A stretch of 64,000 nucleotides of DNA from the NCBI RefSeq assembly GCF_002003265.1, contig NZ_CP019687.1, positions 2,418,001 to 2,482,000 on the forward strand. Reading direction: 5' to 3'. The notes under the pieces were generated by a model. That model did no database searches. It was not told the DNA's origin and worked only from the letters and a program-made list of their open reading frames with translations. A program made the position numbers and the translations under genes. The DNA is from Paenibacillus larvae subsp. larvae (GTDB taxonomy: Bacteria; Bacillota; Bacilli; Paenibacillales; NBRC-103111). Position 1 is the stretch's first letter; every line of letters starts with the position of its first letter. Shown in pieces: positions 8,503-16,165 of the stretch.

Positions 8503-10547
8503 TAGGCATACACCCCCTGGGCAGCCGTGATAAATTCTTCCTCCAGCTTTTTCTCAATCCGGTCAATAATCGTATCAATCGAATATCCGCTGTTGATGTC
8601 GCCGGTAGTCATTTGAACCGTTGGAGTCAGGGAGACGAAATTCTGTATGCTCTTCATTTCCGCCAGTTCCCGCATGACCTTCAGGTCTTCACTTGAGATA
8701 TCCACCTGATCCTCGATCGATCCAACTTTATCCACACTGCCCACATTCTCCAGGGATGCCGGCATCTGAGGCATTTGCGGCATGGAGGGCATTTGCGGCA
8801 TCGAACCGGTATTGTATCCGAAAGAAGGCAGACCCGGGACCTTGGCTCCTCCTGAACCGCCTGAAGGAATTGCCGGGTTCTTGCTTCCGGCGTCCCATTT
8901 TCCTAAAGCATCCATATCCGGTTTCAGATCCGGCAGCTTCATGTCCCCTAACTGCTGCACCAGATCGGAGCCCGTGCTGTAGCCCTTGCTGAAAGCTCCA
9001 TCCAGCGTTTTTTGTCCCATTTTATATTTGGAGAAATCAGCTACATGTTTATTGGAAGCCGGTTTCGGTATCGAATTGAGGGCCCCTTGGAGCGAGTCGC
9101 TAAGAATATGGATATTGTCAGCATCCAGTAAAGTAATGGTCGAAAAACTGGTACCGAAAATACTATTGAGCTTCTCTGCAAACCAGTTGATCCCGCTTAA
9201 CACTTTATTTACGGCTGACAACATCAATTTCACGAATCCGCCGGCGAACGTTTCAACACTGCGCAGCATATTGATCATGTACCCGCCGAATACCATGGCC
9301 AGATCATAGATCAGCTTTTGAATGGCATAGACCGGGTCCACAAACAGATTGGCAAAAAACTCCCCGAAGCTGACAAGGGTATCCCATAATAAAGCGACAC
9401 TGTTATAAATAAAGGCAAACAAGGCATAAAAGCTGCCCATGATCGTGCCTACGATTTGTTCCGTCGTAACCCAGCACTGCATCAAGATAAAGATGAGCAA
9501 CCCGATAGCCAGTCCAATAAGCAGAATGGGCCATTGGGCCATCAACCATGCACCCGCCTGCATCATAATGGGGGCGATCATTGACCATAGCGTGACCAGG
9601 ATGATGGGCAGCAGACCGAAAGCAATAGGAACCCAGTTTTCAAGCAAGATGCCGGCAAGCCAAATCACATTGTTGGCAATCCAGGCCAATGCCTGGCCAA
9701 TCAGGGTCAACCCGATCATGAAGATTTGGAAAAAGGGCTCAAACGTACCGTTCTGAAGCGCATTACCGAACAAATCCAGGAGAGGAGCCAATGCCGTCAG
9801 GGCTCCTTGGCCGACCATGGCGAATTTGGCCGTCAGATTGTTCAAAATCCCCTCCCATTTCAAAGCAGGGCTGTCCAGCATCGTTTCAAAGGCCTGCTTG
9901 CCCATCCCTTGCTTTTCAAGCAGCTGATCAAAAGCCGTGATGAACCCCTCGATGTTCCCGGATTTCGCCAGATCCTCAATCTTGAATGCCTGCAAATCCG
10001 CTTTTGGAATATTGAAGCTTTTGGCCAGGGAAGAAGCATCTCCATTCAGCGCTTCCTTCAGGGCGTCAGCCGCCCCCTGGATGCCCTTGCCTCCCGTATC
10101 GAAAACAGACATTTGTCTGGCAAGCTGGCTTAACCTGCTGATCTGCCCGCTGTCTTTCGTACTGGAAAAGAACGTCAGGGTCCCGGACAGGGAATCGTTC
10201 ACATCCATTCCTGTTTGCACGGCCTCCTGCCTGAATTTATCAAACATGGCAGTACCGGCATCCTGATTGCCTGTTCTGGCTATGAACGCATTCTTCATTC
10301 CCTGTTCTTCGGCAGCTCCCCCAATCGCCAGTTTGGCGAGCTTCTTGGCATTTTCCAGGTTAAAGCCGATTTTTTTGACCGTATCCGCCAGGGAGAGGGT
10401 TTTCTTGTTCCCCTCCTCCACAGCTTTATTGAAGTTCTGCTGAACCGTCACATTCTGCTGCAGGACTTGCGTAATTTTGTTCATTGACGTAAAGGTCTGA
10501 TTGGAGATTGAATGAAATTGATTTAAGCTGGCTGCTACTGTTGTCAT
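8502..10547 (-). CDS. xkdO: Tail tape-measure protein (XkdO)
   Basis: A 681-residue tape-measure protein that sets tail length and may form a membrane channel on injection. I chose ATG 10547 (MTTVAASLNQFHS) because a GGAGGTGG lies just upstream; an extra 47 in-frame residues upstream are proline/glycine-rich and unlike the family. Residues 1-290 are alpha-helical. About 330-430 is strongly hydrophobic with several membrane-like segments. About 560-650 is rich in proline, glycine and methionine. It is roughly half the length of PBSX XkdO, so the tail should be shorter. Confidence 0.9.
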   Translation of the reverse strand: MTTVAASLNQFHSISNQTFTSMNKITQVLQQNVTVQQNFNKAVEEGNKKTLSLADTVKKIGFNLENAKKLAKLAIGGAAEEQGMKNAFIARTGNQDAGTAMFDKFRQEAVQTGMDVNDSLSGTLTFFSSTKDSGQISRLSQLARQMSVFDTGGKGIQGAADALKEALNGDASSLAKSFNIPKADLQAFKIEDLAKSGNIEGFITAFDQLLEKQGMGKQAFETMLDSPALKWEGILNNLTAKFAMVGQGALTALAPLLDLFGNALQNGTFEPFFQIFMIGLTLIGQALAWIANNVIWLAGILLENWVPIAFGLLPIILVTLWSMIAPIMMQAGAWLMAQWPILLIGLAIGLLIFILMQCWVTTEQIVGTIMGSFYALFAFIYNSVALLWDTLVSFGEFFANLFVDPVYAIQKLIYDLAMVFGGYMINMLRSVETFAGGFVKLMLSAVNKVLSGINWFAEKLNSIFGTSFSTITLLDADNIHILSDSLQGALNSIPKPASNKHVADFSKYKMGQKTLDGAFSKGYSTGSDLVQQLGDMKLPDLKPDMDALGKWDAGSKNPAIPSGGSGGAKVPGLPSFGYNTGSMPQMPSMPQMPQMPASLENVGSVDKVGSIEDQVDISSEDLKVMRELAEMKSIQNFVSLTPTVQMTTGDINSGYSIDTIIDRIEKKLEEEFITAAQGVYA

Positions 10548-10745
10548 CCGTTCCACCTCCTTTAAACTGTACTGGCAAAAGATATTTTGCCTGAAAACGA
10601 TAGCGTCCATAGTGCCCGCCTTCAGAACCGGAGAACCCCCTCCCTGGTTGAATCCCCGGTTCCAAAAGGGACGGGGCTGCTGTCCCAAAAGTAATCCATG
10701 ATTTCGATGAATGGATCAATCCCAAATCCGTACGAGATTTGATCC

Positions 10746-11341
10746 TTACTTTCTTTTCATCTTGGCCTGCTGCTTCTTTTCCTCCTGAATCCGGATGTCA
10801 ATCATCGCGTAGATCACGGCTTTTTCACGCTGTGACATGCGGACTAATTCGTGCGGCAGGATATTGAGTTCATGGAGGGCGTAGTAAGCGTAATTCGCTT
10901 CCCCGTCGCCCCCGAAAATTAGTTTTTTACTTCTTCTTTAAGCTCATTCAGATCCTTATCAAATCCGTTAATCTGCTGGACTTTCTCTATCAGTGCGGCA
11001 TACTCGCCCGGAAGCAGCATAACCCGCAGCAGGTTTTCGGCCCCCAGGGTACCGTAAGATTTTTGCAGTTCAGCATCTTTCAAATCCGGATATACTACAC
11101 TGCCAACTGCCAATTTGGCCAAGTACAGGTCACTGTTGGTTTCAGACAGATAAGTCCCGTTTTTGGCCTTCACTTTTTTCGTGGCCGCTTTCCGGTGTTC
11201 CTCGTTCTCTGCTTCCGTCATGCAGCGGATTTTCCACAGGACCGGTTTCCCGTCTTTTGTTTTGAAACGGTTCGAAACAGCGAATTCCTCCATAATGCCC
11301 GCTTCCGCATTCTGTGCATAGAACAGACTTAAATCACTCAT
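10746..11341 (-). CDS. xkdN: Tail assembly chaperone, long form made by -1 frameshift
   Basis: Reading the XkdN frame from 11341 and slipping back one base at A-AAA-AAC (10928-10922) enters an open frame of 58 codons that ends at TAA 10748-10746. The extension begins LIFGGDGEANYAYYALHEL and ends in a lysine-rich tail. The fusion is about 198 residues. Two tail-chaperone forms made from overlapping frames just before the tape-measure gene are typical of long-tailed phages (lambda gpG/gpGT), where the pair coats the tape measure. The frame has no ATG near its beginning, so a frameshift is the natural way to express it. Confidence 0.8.
10919..11341 (-). CDS. xkdN: XkdN-like tail assembly chaperone, short form
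   Basis: A 140-residue protein that ends at a TAA directly after the slippery heptamer. It begins MSDLSLFYAQNAEAGIMEEF and contains SNRFKTKDGKPVLWKIRCMTE, the XkdN/DUF-type chaperone pattern. It lies between the tube gene and the tape-measure gene, as expected. It should act in the cytoplasm during tail assembly and not appear in the finished particle. Confidence 0.85.
   Translation of the reverse strand: MSDLSLFYAQNAEAGIMEEFAVSNRFKTKDGKPVLWKIRCMTEAENEEHRKAATKKVKAKNGTYLSETNSDLYLAKLAVGSVVYPDLKDAELQKSYGTLGAENLLRVMLLPGEYAALIEKVQQINGFDKDLNELKEEVKN
10922..10928 (-). promoter_or_regulatory. Slippery heptamer A AAA AAC for -1 ribosomal frameshifting
   Basis: The heptamer AAAAAAC is in the correct register relative to the zero frame (GTA AAA AAC TAA). 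It fits the X XXY YYZ rule, with the stop codon immediately after. Downstream sequence is G/C-rich (TTTTCGGGGGCGACGGGG) and could form a stimulating structure; I did not fold it. Confidence 0.8.
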
Positions 11342-11360
11342 GCCTCATTCTCCTTTTTTC

Positions 11361-11822
11361 TTAATTTTTAGGGGCCGAAAACGAATCCATCAGATCCACA
11401 TCTTCAAACGTAAAGCTGACTTCTTCCTCCAGCACATCGCTTTCCGTATCCAGTTTGGCCATAACGACCTCATCCAAATTGACCCCTTTTAAAATAACGG
11501 TCTGCTTGCCTATACTGGAAGCCGGATCATCGTTGACGACCATAATATCGAAGTAGGTGTCTACCCCGTTCTTCATGTAATTCAGCATGATCTTACGGAA
11601 GGTGGAGGTCACGGTATAAATTGTCATTTTGCCTTCACCTGTCCAGCCGGCAGCTTTGTGCTGCACGACCCTTCTTCCGAGTGTTTTCACTTCCGCCTTG
11701 TTCTTCTTGACCGTTGCCTCCACATTTTTGGCATAAAACATCGGTTCAACTTTCCCCTCAATCGTGGCAAAAGCACGGCCTTCCTGACCGGAAATCGTAT
11801 CGCGAGCCATTAAGTAGTCCAT
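11361..11822 (-). CDS. xkdM: Tail tube protein (XkdM)
   Basis: A 153-residue protein of the XkdM/DUF2001 family, the inner tube of contractile tails. Recognisable parts are ISGQEGRAFATIEGKVEPM and GWTGEGKMTIYTVTSTFRK. It starts one base after the sheath gene ends. Sheath and tube in this order define a contractile (myovirus-type) tail. Confidence 0.9.
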   Translation of the reverse strand: MDYLMARDTISGQEGRAFATIEGKVEPMFYAKNVEATVKKNKAEVKTLGRRVVQHKAAGWTGEGKMTIYTVTSTFRKIMLNYMKNGVDTYFDIMVVNDDPASSIGKQTVILKGVNLDEVVMAKLDTESDVLEEEVSFTFEDVDLMDSFSAPKN

Positions 11823-11823
11823 C

Positions 11824-13158
11824 TTACTCCACCTCTACTTGCATATAGATTTTTTCGATTGCATCCACAGGCTGCACCTGAATATGAACCACAATACTGT
11901 CTGAGTCTTGACCTGCCTCCACGCTGACATCTTTCTGTGCGTCAAAATCCTGAATGGCATTTAAACGCTGGTAGGATTCAAACAATTGCACCAGTTCTTT
12001 TTTGAACAGGTTTCTTCCATCAGCGTTATTGTCCATCTGGCCGATATAATACTGCTCGTACACCCGTTTGCTGTCATTGGCAAGGCCGTCCAGCGTACGG
12101 ATGACCCGGTTTTTGGCAAAATGCTTTCCTTTCTTGGCCGTTACCGTCTGGAACGTGTTAATATCTTGCTCCACCACGGCTTTTCCGTTGTTAGCGACAA
12201 ATAAAAATTCTCCCTGGCGGAGTGCTTGTTCCACTTCCTGATGAGTGTATCTTGTATCCGCATCGACAGCTCCTTCATAAGCCTGGAAGGTGAGGGATTC
12301 GTTCGCCCCTGCCGAAGCTGTGGCGGCTGCCGTCCAAACCGTAGCTTGAGCAGCATTCAGTCTGGTTCCGTCTTCCAGGATCACCCCGTTCTTCACACTG
12401 ATGATGCCTTCATCATCCGCTTCCTTAAAATTAGCCATCACGGCCTGGATTTTCCTTCCTTCCCCGTCTCTCCACCGTTTCACTTGAGCGGCAACCAAAG
12501 TTTTTAAAGTTTGGCTATCCTTGCTGTCGTAAGGCAGCGCAAGGGTATGGAACTCATGAGAATCGATAGCGTTCAGAAAATCCATGTAGTCCTGATAGGT
12601 GGCCTCTCCATCCTGGCCATCCTTTAAAAAGACCGCTGCTGCCGGAGTTAATGCCGCATCTTTAGCCGGCATTATGAACTCAACCCATGCATTTCCTTTC
12701 AAATCCCCCGCTTTGCCCACGGTTTGGCGGTGTACTTCCCGGCCGTCCAGATAAGTTCGGATATCGGTCTTGGCTGTATCATCGATGTTGGCTTCCACGA
12801 AAACGGACAGACTGTTACCGCGTTTTCCCGGATATACGGCCTGTACCGTCAGATCCCCCAATGAAGCCTGGGCTTTCGTTCCTTCGTTTACTCTGTACAG
12901 TTTCACGGTTTTGGCCCGTTTGAACGCTTCTTTCACCAGCAGCATCTCCGGGTCCGTCAGTTCATATCCGAGAATCTCCTTGATTTCTTCCCCTGCCTGA
13001 AGGGTTAGAATTTGTTTGACGGGTCCCCAGCCCAGTTTTGCAGGAAAAGCTGCGGTTCCTCTTTCTCCCATGGCTCCCAGTGTTTTTTGCTTGGTCGCTG
13101 TATTGATATAGACTCCCGGTCTTACTTTGTTTTGTGCATCCCATGTTCCGCCTGCCAT
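11824..13158 (-). CDS. xkdK: Contractile tail sheath protein (XkdK)
   Basis: A 444-residue sheath protein that contracts to drive the tube through the envelope. It begins MAGGTWDAQNKVRPGVYINT, as XkdK-type sheaths do. The C-terminal domain (TVTAKKGKHFAKNRVIRTLD ... YYIGQMDNNADGRNLFKKEL) carries the conserved region of the phage_sheath_1 family. Length is close to PBSX XkdK. No frameshift or stop is seen. Confidence 0.93.
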   Translation of the reverse strand: MAGGTWDAQNKVRPGVYINTATKQKTLGAMGERGTAAFPAKLGWGPVKQILTLQAGEEIKEILGYELTDPEMLLVKEAFKRAKTVKLYRVNEGTKAQASLGDLTVQAVYPGKRGNSLSVFVEANIDDTAKTDIRTYLDGREVHRQTVGKAGDLKGNAWVEFIMPAKDAALTPAAAVFLKDGQDGEATYQDYMDFLNAIDSHEFHTLALPYDSKDSQTLKTLVAAQVKRWRDGEGRKIQAVMANFKEADDEGIISVKNGVILEDGTRLNAAQATVWTAAATASAGANESLTFQAYEGAVDADTRYTHQEVEQALRQGEFLFVANNGKAVVEQDINTFQTVTAKKGKHFAKNRVIRTLDGLANDSKRVYEQYYIGQMDNNADGRNLFKKELVQLFESYQRLNAIQDFDAQKDVSVEAGQDSDSIVVHIQVQPVDAIEKIYMQVEVE

Positions 13159-13341
13159 TTAACGTACCTCCCTGTTCAATAAATCCTCGATCAGCTGCTT
13201 GGCCTGTTCGCATGTATAAGTTTCGTCATCCTTCAAAACAACGGATAAAAGTTGTTTTTGCATTGTCGTAAATTGTTTGGACTCAAGGAATTGCGCCTTG
13301 CTGAAGACAGCCGGCTTAACGGCTTGTTTCGTTTTGCTCAC
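13159..13341 (-). CDS. Small conserved tail-cassette protein
   Basis: A 60-residue lysine/glutamine-rich helical protein starting at GTG with a GGAGGGA site. It overlaps the end of the xkdJ-like gene and stops right before the sheath gene. The sequence (SKAQFLESKQFTTMQKQLLS ... EQAKQLIEDLLNREVR) is of a kind often found between tail terminator and sheath genes in PBSX-like elements of Bacillales. Function is unknown. Confidence 0.65.
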   Translation of the reverse strand: MSKTKQAVKPAVFSKAQFLESKQFTTMQKQLLSVVLKDDETYTCEQAKQLIEDLLNREVR

Positions 13342-13744
13342 GGATAGTTCCCTCCTGCTTCCATTGTTTCATTTTCGTTCCCGGCGTTTCGGGCTTCGTT
13401 ACGAACACTTCCAATACCAAAACGGCCTCGACCTGATCATCCTTGAAGACCATACTCATCTGGCCCGGCCTGACCGTATACTCGCCCAGACGGATATATT
13501 CCAGATGGGCCGAAAGCTTTTGTGCCGTATCATAGGCATCTGCACAGCTTTGGGGTTTGTATTGGATTTTCACGGTAAAAAGCTGCCTGAACCGCAGCCC
13601 GACCTGCCGCTCCTGCCTGTAATCCGAAAGGGAAATAAAAAAATCACCCGGTTCCCACGGGTCCTTCACTTTCTCGTCATACAGGCCTGCATCCGGAAAT
13701 GGTTCCCTCAGAGCAGCTATTACGGCATCGATCCATGCTTTCAT
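13316..13744 (-). CDS. xkdJ: Tail terminator / XkdJ-like protein
   Basis: A 142-residue protein of the XkdJ tail-terminator type (WIDAVIAALREPFPDAGLYD; FFISLSDYRQERQVGLRFRQ), which caps the head-proximal end of the tail. I use ATG 13744 because it overlaps the stop of the upstream remnant frame (ATGA); a TTG at 13759 is an alternative. It is the first intact gene of the tail operon. In a headless particle this cap would stay exposed. Confidence 0.75.
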   Translation of the reverse strand: MKAWIDAVIAALREPFPDAGLYDEKVKDPWEPGDFFISLSDYRQERQVGLRFRQLFTVKIQYKPQSCADAYDTAQKLSAHLEYIRLGEYTVRPGQMSMVFKDDQVEAVLVLEVFVTKPETPGTKMKQWKQEGTIREQNETSR

Positions 13745-13797
13745 GCCATCACTATCCAATCTCTTTCATGGATAGCTTGTTTCACCTCCTTACGCTT
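13741..13797 (-). pseudogene. C-terminal remnant of an upstream tail gene (possibly xkdI)
   Basis: Eighteen codons (ending AIHERDWIVMA then TGA) overlap the xkdJ start in the ATGA manner normal for coupled genes. They are preceded in frame by a TGA and by a terminator-like hairpin, with no coding sequence further upstream. It looks like the stump left by deletion of the connector and head genes, although the overlap could also be chance. Confidence 0.4.
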
Positions 13798-13838
13798 TCA
13801 TGTTGTCTTCCTTTCTCCTGGTTCCCTATCAAACGGCA

Positions 13839-13890
13839 TACAAAAAAGCCCCAGAGCATCAAAAGGATGTTCATGGGACTTCTTAACATG
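13839..13890 (-). terminator. Terminator-like hairpin upstream of the tail operon
   Basis: On the minus strand AGTCCC pairs with GGGGCT (one G-T pair) across an imperfect inner stem with ATC/GAT pairs, followed by TTTTTT. It would stop leftward transcription just before xkdJ unless antiterminated. Together with the inverted repeat at 13899-13950 it forms the visible leader of the tail operon. Confidence 0.5.
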
Positions 13891-13898
13891 TTAGCCAT

Positions 13899-13950
13899 CA
13901 GCAATTAATAAACCCGATTCGATCAGAGGCGGGTTCGAGGTTAATTGCTG
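13899..13950. repeat. Nested inverted repeat in the tail-operon leader
   Basis: CAGCAATTAA (13899-13908) is the exact reverse complement of TTAATTGCTG (13941-13950). Inside it AACCCG (13911-13916) pairs with CGGGTT (13930-13935). It lies about 150 bases upstream of xkdJ and next to the terminator-like hairpin, so it may be an RNA regulatory element. No gene is visible in 13800-14185. Confidence 0.55.
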
Positions 13951-14185
13951 AAACGCACGCGCCGGATATGAGGAAGTCAAAACAAGAGATGGAAACCAAA
14001 CGGAAGGGACCAGCTTTATGGTTTTGTTCCGGTTATTCCGGAATACATGAGTGTTTTCTGGTGTGTCTCATTTGATTTCCATGTTATAATCATAAGCTGT
14101 AGAAAGGCGAATGACACACACATCTTCCTCAATTTTTTCTTATTTTTCCCGCTTCAATAATATGATATGAAGAATAGATGGAGAC

Positions 14186-14226
14186 AAAAATAGCCTGATG
14201 AATTCCTCAGCAGGCTATTTATTTTT
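14186..14226. terminator. Bidirectional terminator after the 224-aa membrane protein gene
   Basis: AATAGCCTG-TGA pairs with TCA-CAGGCTATT, with A/T tracts on both sides. It overlaps the stop of the minus-strand gene, which it would terminate. Confidence 0.7.
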
Positions 14227-14889
14227 CGAGGCAGCTTTACTTATCCGGATCAAGTGGGTTGATCCTATAAGAATGAACAATAAACTTAGAAAAGCCAAAC
14301 CATATGGATAAATAAAGGGAAACCAGAAGCTCGGATGAAAGTTCAAAATATCTGAATGATATCCTATTGCAGAGCCGGATGTACCGCTTTTCATAATCAA
14401 TTTAACGGCGAGAGGATTAGAAGATCGGTCTTCATAAGTAACAAGTTCTTTGGTTACTGTCCCATCTTTATCTATGTAATATAGATACCAATGACGTTTG
14501 GTTAAAATTGAGGGATCCTCGTTATACTCCGTGTTTGCATTTTGAACGGCAACGGTTTGTATACGTCCCTCTTCTTTGTTCTTTACCTCCAGAAAGCCCA
14601 ATATCCCCCAATACCTATATTCCGATTTGTTATGGATTGAAACCTTAAAAGGATCGATAAGTGGTTGATTATCCAATCTCACTTCCAAATGTGAGTTCTC
14701 TTCTGCAATTTTAAATATATGAGAATCGATCTGAAATTCCGGACTTGTGGGTATAATTGAGGTAATGCTATAGTTCTCATTCAACCTGGACTCAATCTGT
14801 TTTTCCTTCATGATAGAAAGTAAAGGGGGACCAGAGTAAAATAAGAGTAAACTGCCAATAATCAACATAATAAGTTTTCTATTCACCAT
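14215..14889 (-). CDS. Membrane-anchored protein of unknown function (intact copy of a duplicated gene)
   Basis: A 224-residue protein with an N-terminal membrane segment (KLIMLIIGSLLLFYSGPPLL), an extracytoplasmic beta-rich region, and a C-terminal membrane segment (LAFLSLLFILIGSTHLIRI). I do not recognise the family. A second, 5'-truncated copy at 16918-17457 is nearly identical from the LDNQPLIDPFKVSIHNKSEY segment onward. The two copies flank the ArpU/repressor/ImmA genes. It is AT-rich compared with the tail genes and looks like cargo inserted between the activator and the tail operon. Confidence 0.7.
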   Translation of the reverse strand: MVNRKLIMLIIGSLLLFYSGPPLLSIMKEKQIESRLNENYSITSIIPTSPEFQIDSHIFKIAEENSHLEVRLDNQPLIDPFKVSIHNKSEYRYWGILGFLEVKNKEEGRIQTVAVQNANTEYNEDPSILTKRHWYLYYIDKDGTVTKELVTYEDRSSNPLAVKLIMKSGTSGSAIGYHSDILNFHPSFWFPFIYPYGLAFLSLLFILIGSTHLIRISKAASKNK

Positions 14890-14988
14890 TAACCTCCTTT
14901 GAATTCCATGTTCACATTCTCCTTCCGCTTTTTTTGAATGAATTACATTATCAGTTATACAATAAAATCTTTTTCCCGTATACTGCTG

Positions 14989-15438
14989 TCACTTCTCTTT
15001 CTCTACACCGATGCCCAGAGCCAAAGCCAGCTTGTAAAAAGCTTTCCAGCGTATTTTTGCATAGGTACCCTCGCTAATGGGCGGGTCAAATATCTGATTA
15101 TAAACCACATAATCATACACATAATCCTGCTTCAGGTAACGTTCGCGAATCAGCAGCTGTTCCTTGGGATGAAGACGGCTGACCGCCTGATCAATCCGCT
15201 CACAATACTCTTTGCGCATAGCCGGAGTGTCCACATTATAGACGGCCACATTCGCTGTCTGGTCACTGATCCGGTTAGTAGGGCCGTGTAAACGTTCCGT
15301 ATAAGAGGAAGTAATTGAAGTCTCCCTGGCTTCAAATGTGATAGTCTTGTAAATACGGTACTTTTCCAGGGCCGCCTCGACGGCTGCTTGTGTCTTCTTG
15401 CGGTCTAATTCGGGTAATGGATAGGAAATGGGAGCCAT
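14989..15438 (-). CDS. ArpU-family phage late transcriptional regulator
   Basis: A 149-residue protein of the ArpU family, regulators that switch on late packaging, tail and lysis genes in Gram-positive prophages. The middle (TSYTERLHGPTNRISDQTANV) and the sigma-region-4-like C-terminus (LLIRERYLKQDYVYDYVVYN ... ISEGTYAKIRWKAFYKLALA) are typical. I start it at ATG 15438, which has AAAGGTGG eight bases upstream; a GTG at 15450 is in frame but less well placed. It is transcribed toward the tail operon from a promoter covered by repressor-like operators. Confidence 0.8.
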   Translation of the reverse strand: MAPISYPLPELDRKKTQAAVEAALEKYRIYKTITFEARETSITSSYTERLHGPTNRISDQTANVAVYNVDTPAMRKEYCERIDQAVSRLHPKEQLLIRERYLKQDYVYDYVVYNQIFDPPISEGTYAKIRWKAFYKLALALGIGVEKEK

Positions 15439-15497
15439 TAGGATAACCACCTTTAGTTAAAATGTAAGTATAAATAATAGATGAATAGATAGGATAG

Positions 15498-15512
15498 GTA
15501 ATTTAAATACCC
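15498..15512. promoter_or_regulatory. Imperfect operator palindrome (third copy)
   Basis: GGTAATTTAAATACC is a near-palindrome of the same GGTA...TACC type as the two sites at 15621-15653. It lies in the leader between the leftward promoter and the arpU-like start, where bound repressor could act as a roadblock. Confidence 0.5.
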
Positions 15513-15550
15513 TTTTGGATAAAAAAATGAGTTCCCCTCTGTTCACGGTA

Positions 15551-15580
15551 TTGACGTTACCATGTTTTTCAGAGTAAACT
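15551..15580 (+). promoter_or_regulatory. Possible rightward promoter of the repressor gene
   Basis: TTGACG (15551-15556), 18 bases, TAAACT (15575-15580). The -10 is weak. It would give a leader of about 95 bases before the repressor start. Confidence 0.4.
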
Positions 15581-15611
15581 AACGGTACACTCAACGGATT
15601 AAGATAATTTG

Positions 15612-15640
15612 ATTATAAAAGGTATTAAAAATACCGTCAA
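15612..15640 (-). promoter_or_regulatory. Leftward sigma-A promoter for the arpU-like gene
   Basis: On the minus strand TTGACG (15640-15635) is separated by exactly 17 bases from a perfect TATAAT (15617-15612). The operator GGTATTAAAAATACC fills the spacer, so binding there would block RNA polymerase. Confidence 0.8.
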
Positions 15641-15653
15641 GTATTTAAAATAC
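15621..15653. promoter_or_regulatory. Paired repressor operators
   Basis: GGTATTAAAAATACC (15621-15635) and GTATTTAAAATAC (15641-15653) are both palindromes. Their centres are about 19 bases apart, nearly two helical turns, which suits cooperative binding by a Cro/CI-type dimer. One lies within and one just upstream of the leftward promoter. Confidence 0.75.
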
Positions 15654-15681
15654 CCTTTCCATACGGGAGGTCGGTCCTAAG

Positions 15682-16137
15682 ATGTCGATTGGCGAAAGAA
15701 TCAGACAGCGCAGAAAATTACTTCAAATAACCCAGCTTGAAATCGCGGAACAATTGAAGATGGGGCGTTCTAATTTTGGACATATTGAGAACGGCAGGGT
15801 AACTCCCTCCAGCTCAGATCTGCAAAAAATCGCAGACATTCTCCAGACAAACGCTGACTATCTGCTGGGCCGTACAGACGACCCGTCTCCGCAAGGGGCA
15901 GCAGCCGGCCTAAAAACCTACCCGGAATGGGCCACATCCAAGGACAAACGTGATCTAAAAAAAATGCTGCAAAGTCCGGACGTCCTGTATTTCGACGGCA
16001 TCGAATTTTCGGATGAAGACCGCGCCAAAATGCTGGGGGTCATGGAAACGATCTTCTGGGAAGCCAAAAAGATGAACAAAGAAGTTAATCGAAAAAGCCG
16101 GGAGAAAAAGAACAACCGCAACAACAAAGAACTCTAA
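15682..16137 (+). CDS. XRE/Cro-CI-family repressor
   Basis: A 151-residue DNA-binding protein. An HTH_3 domain spans about residues 5-60 (ERIRQRRKLLQITQLEIAEQ ... SSSDLQKIADILQTNADYLL). The rest is a charged region ending in a basic tail (RKSREKKNNRNNKEL). It has a GGGAGG site and is divergent from the arpU-like gene. With the ImmA-like protease gene 28 bases downstream, it matches the ImmR/ImmA arrangement in which the protease cleaves the repressor after DNA damage and releases late genes. Confidence 0.88.
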   Translation: MSIGERIRQRRKLLQITQLEIAEQLKMGRSNFGHIENGRVTPSSSDLQKIADILQTNADYLLGRTDDPSPQGAAAGLKTYPEWATSKDKRDLKKMLQSPDVLYFDGIEFSDEDRAKMLGVMETIFWEAKKMNKEVNRKSREKKNNRNNKEL

Positions 16138-16165
16138 GAGGCGGCTACTTCAGGAGGGATGAATT

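Noticed and set aside
10548..10688. Longer N-terminus for the tape-measure protein from an ATG at 10688
   Set aside because: The added 47 residues are Pro/Gly-rich, lack a ribosome site, and the internal ATG 10547 has a near-perfect GGAGGTGG.
10560..10745. Minus-strand frame reading GFGIDPFIEIMDYFWD between the chaperone extension and the tape measure
   Set aside because: It has no start near its beginning and only 25 codons after its first ATG. It may be a remnant, but I cannot support it as a gene.
13899..13950. tRNA gene or tRNA-half attachment site suggested by GGTTCGAGG
   Set aside because: No acceptor, D or anticodon arms can be built; the pairing is better explained by a simple nested inverted repeat.
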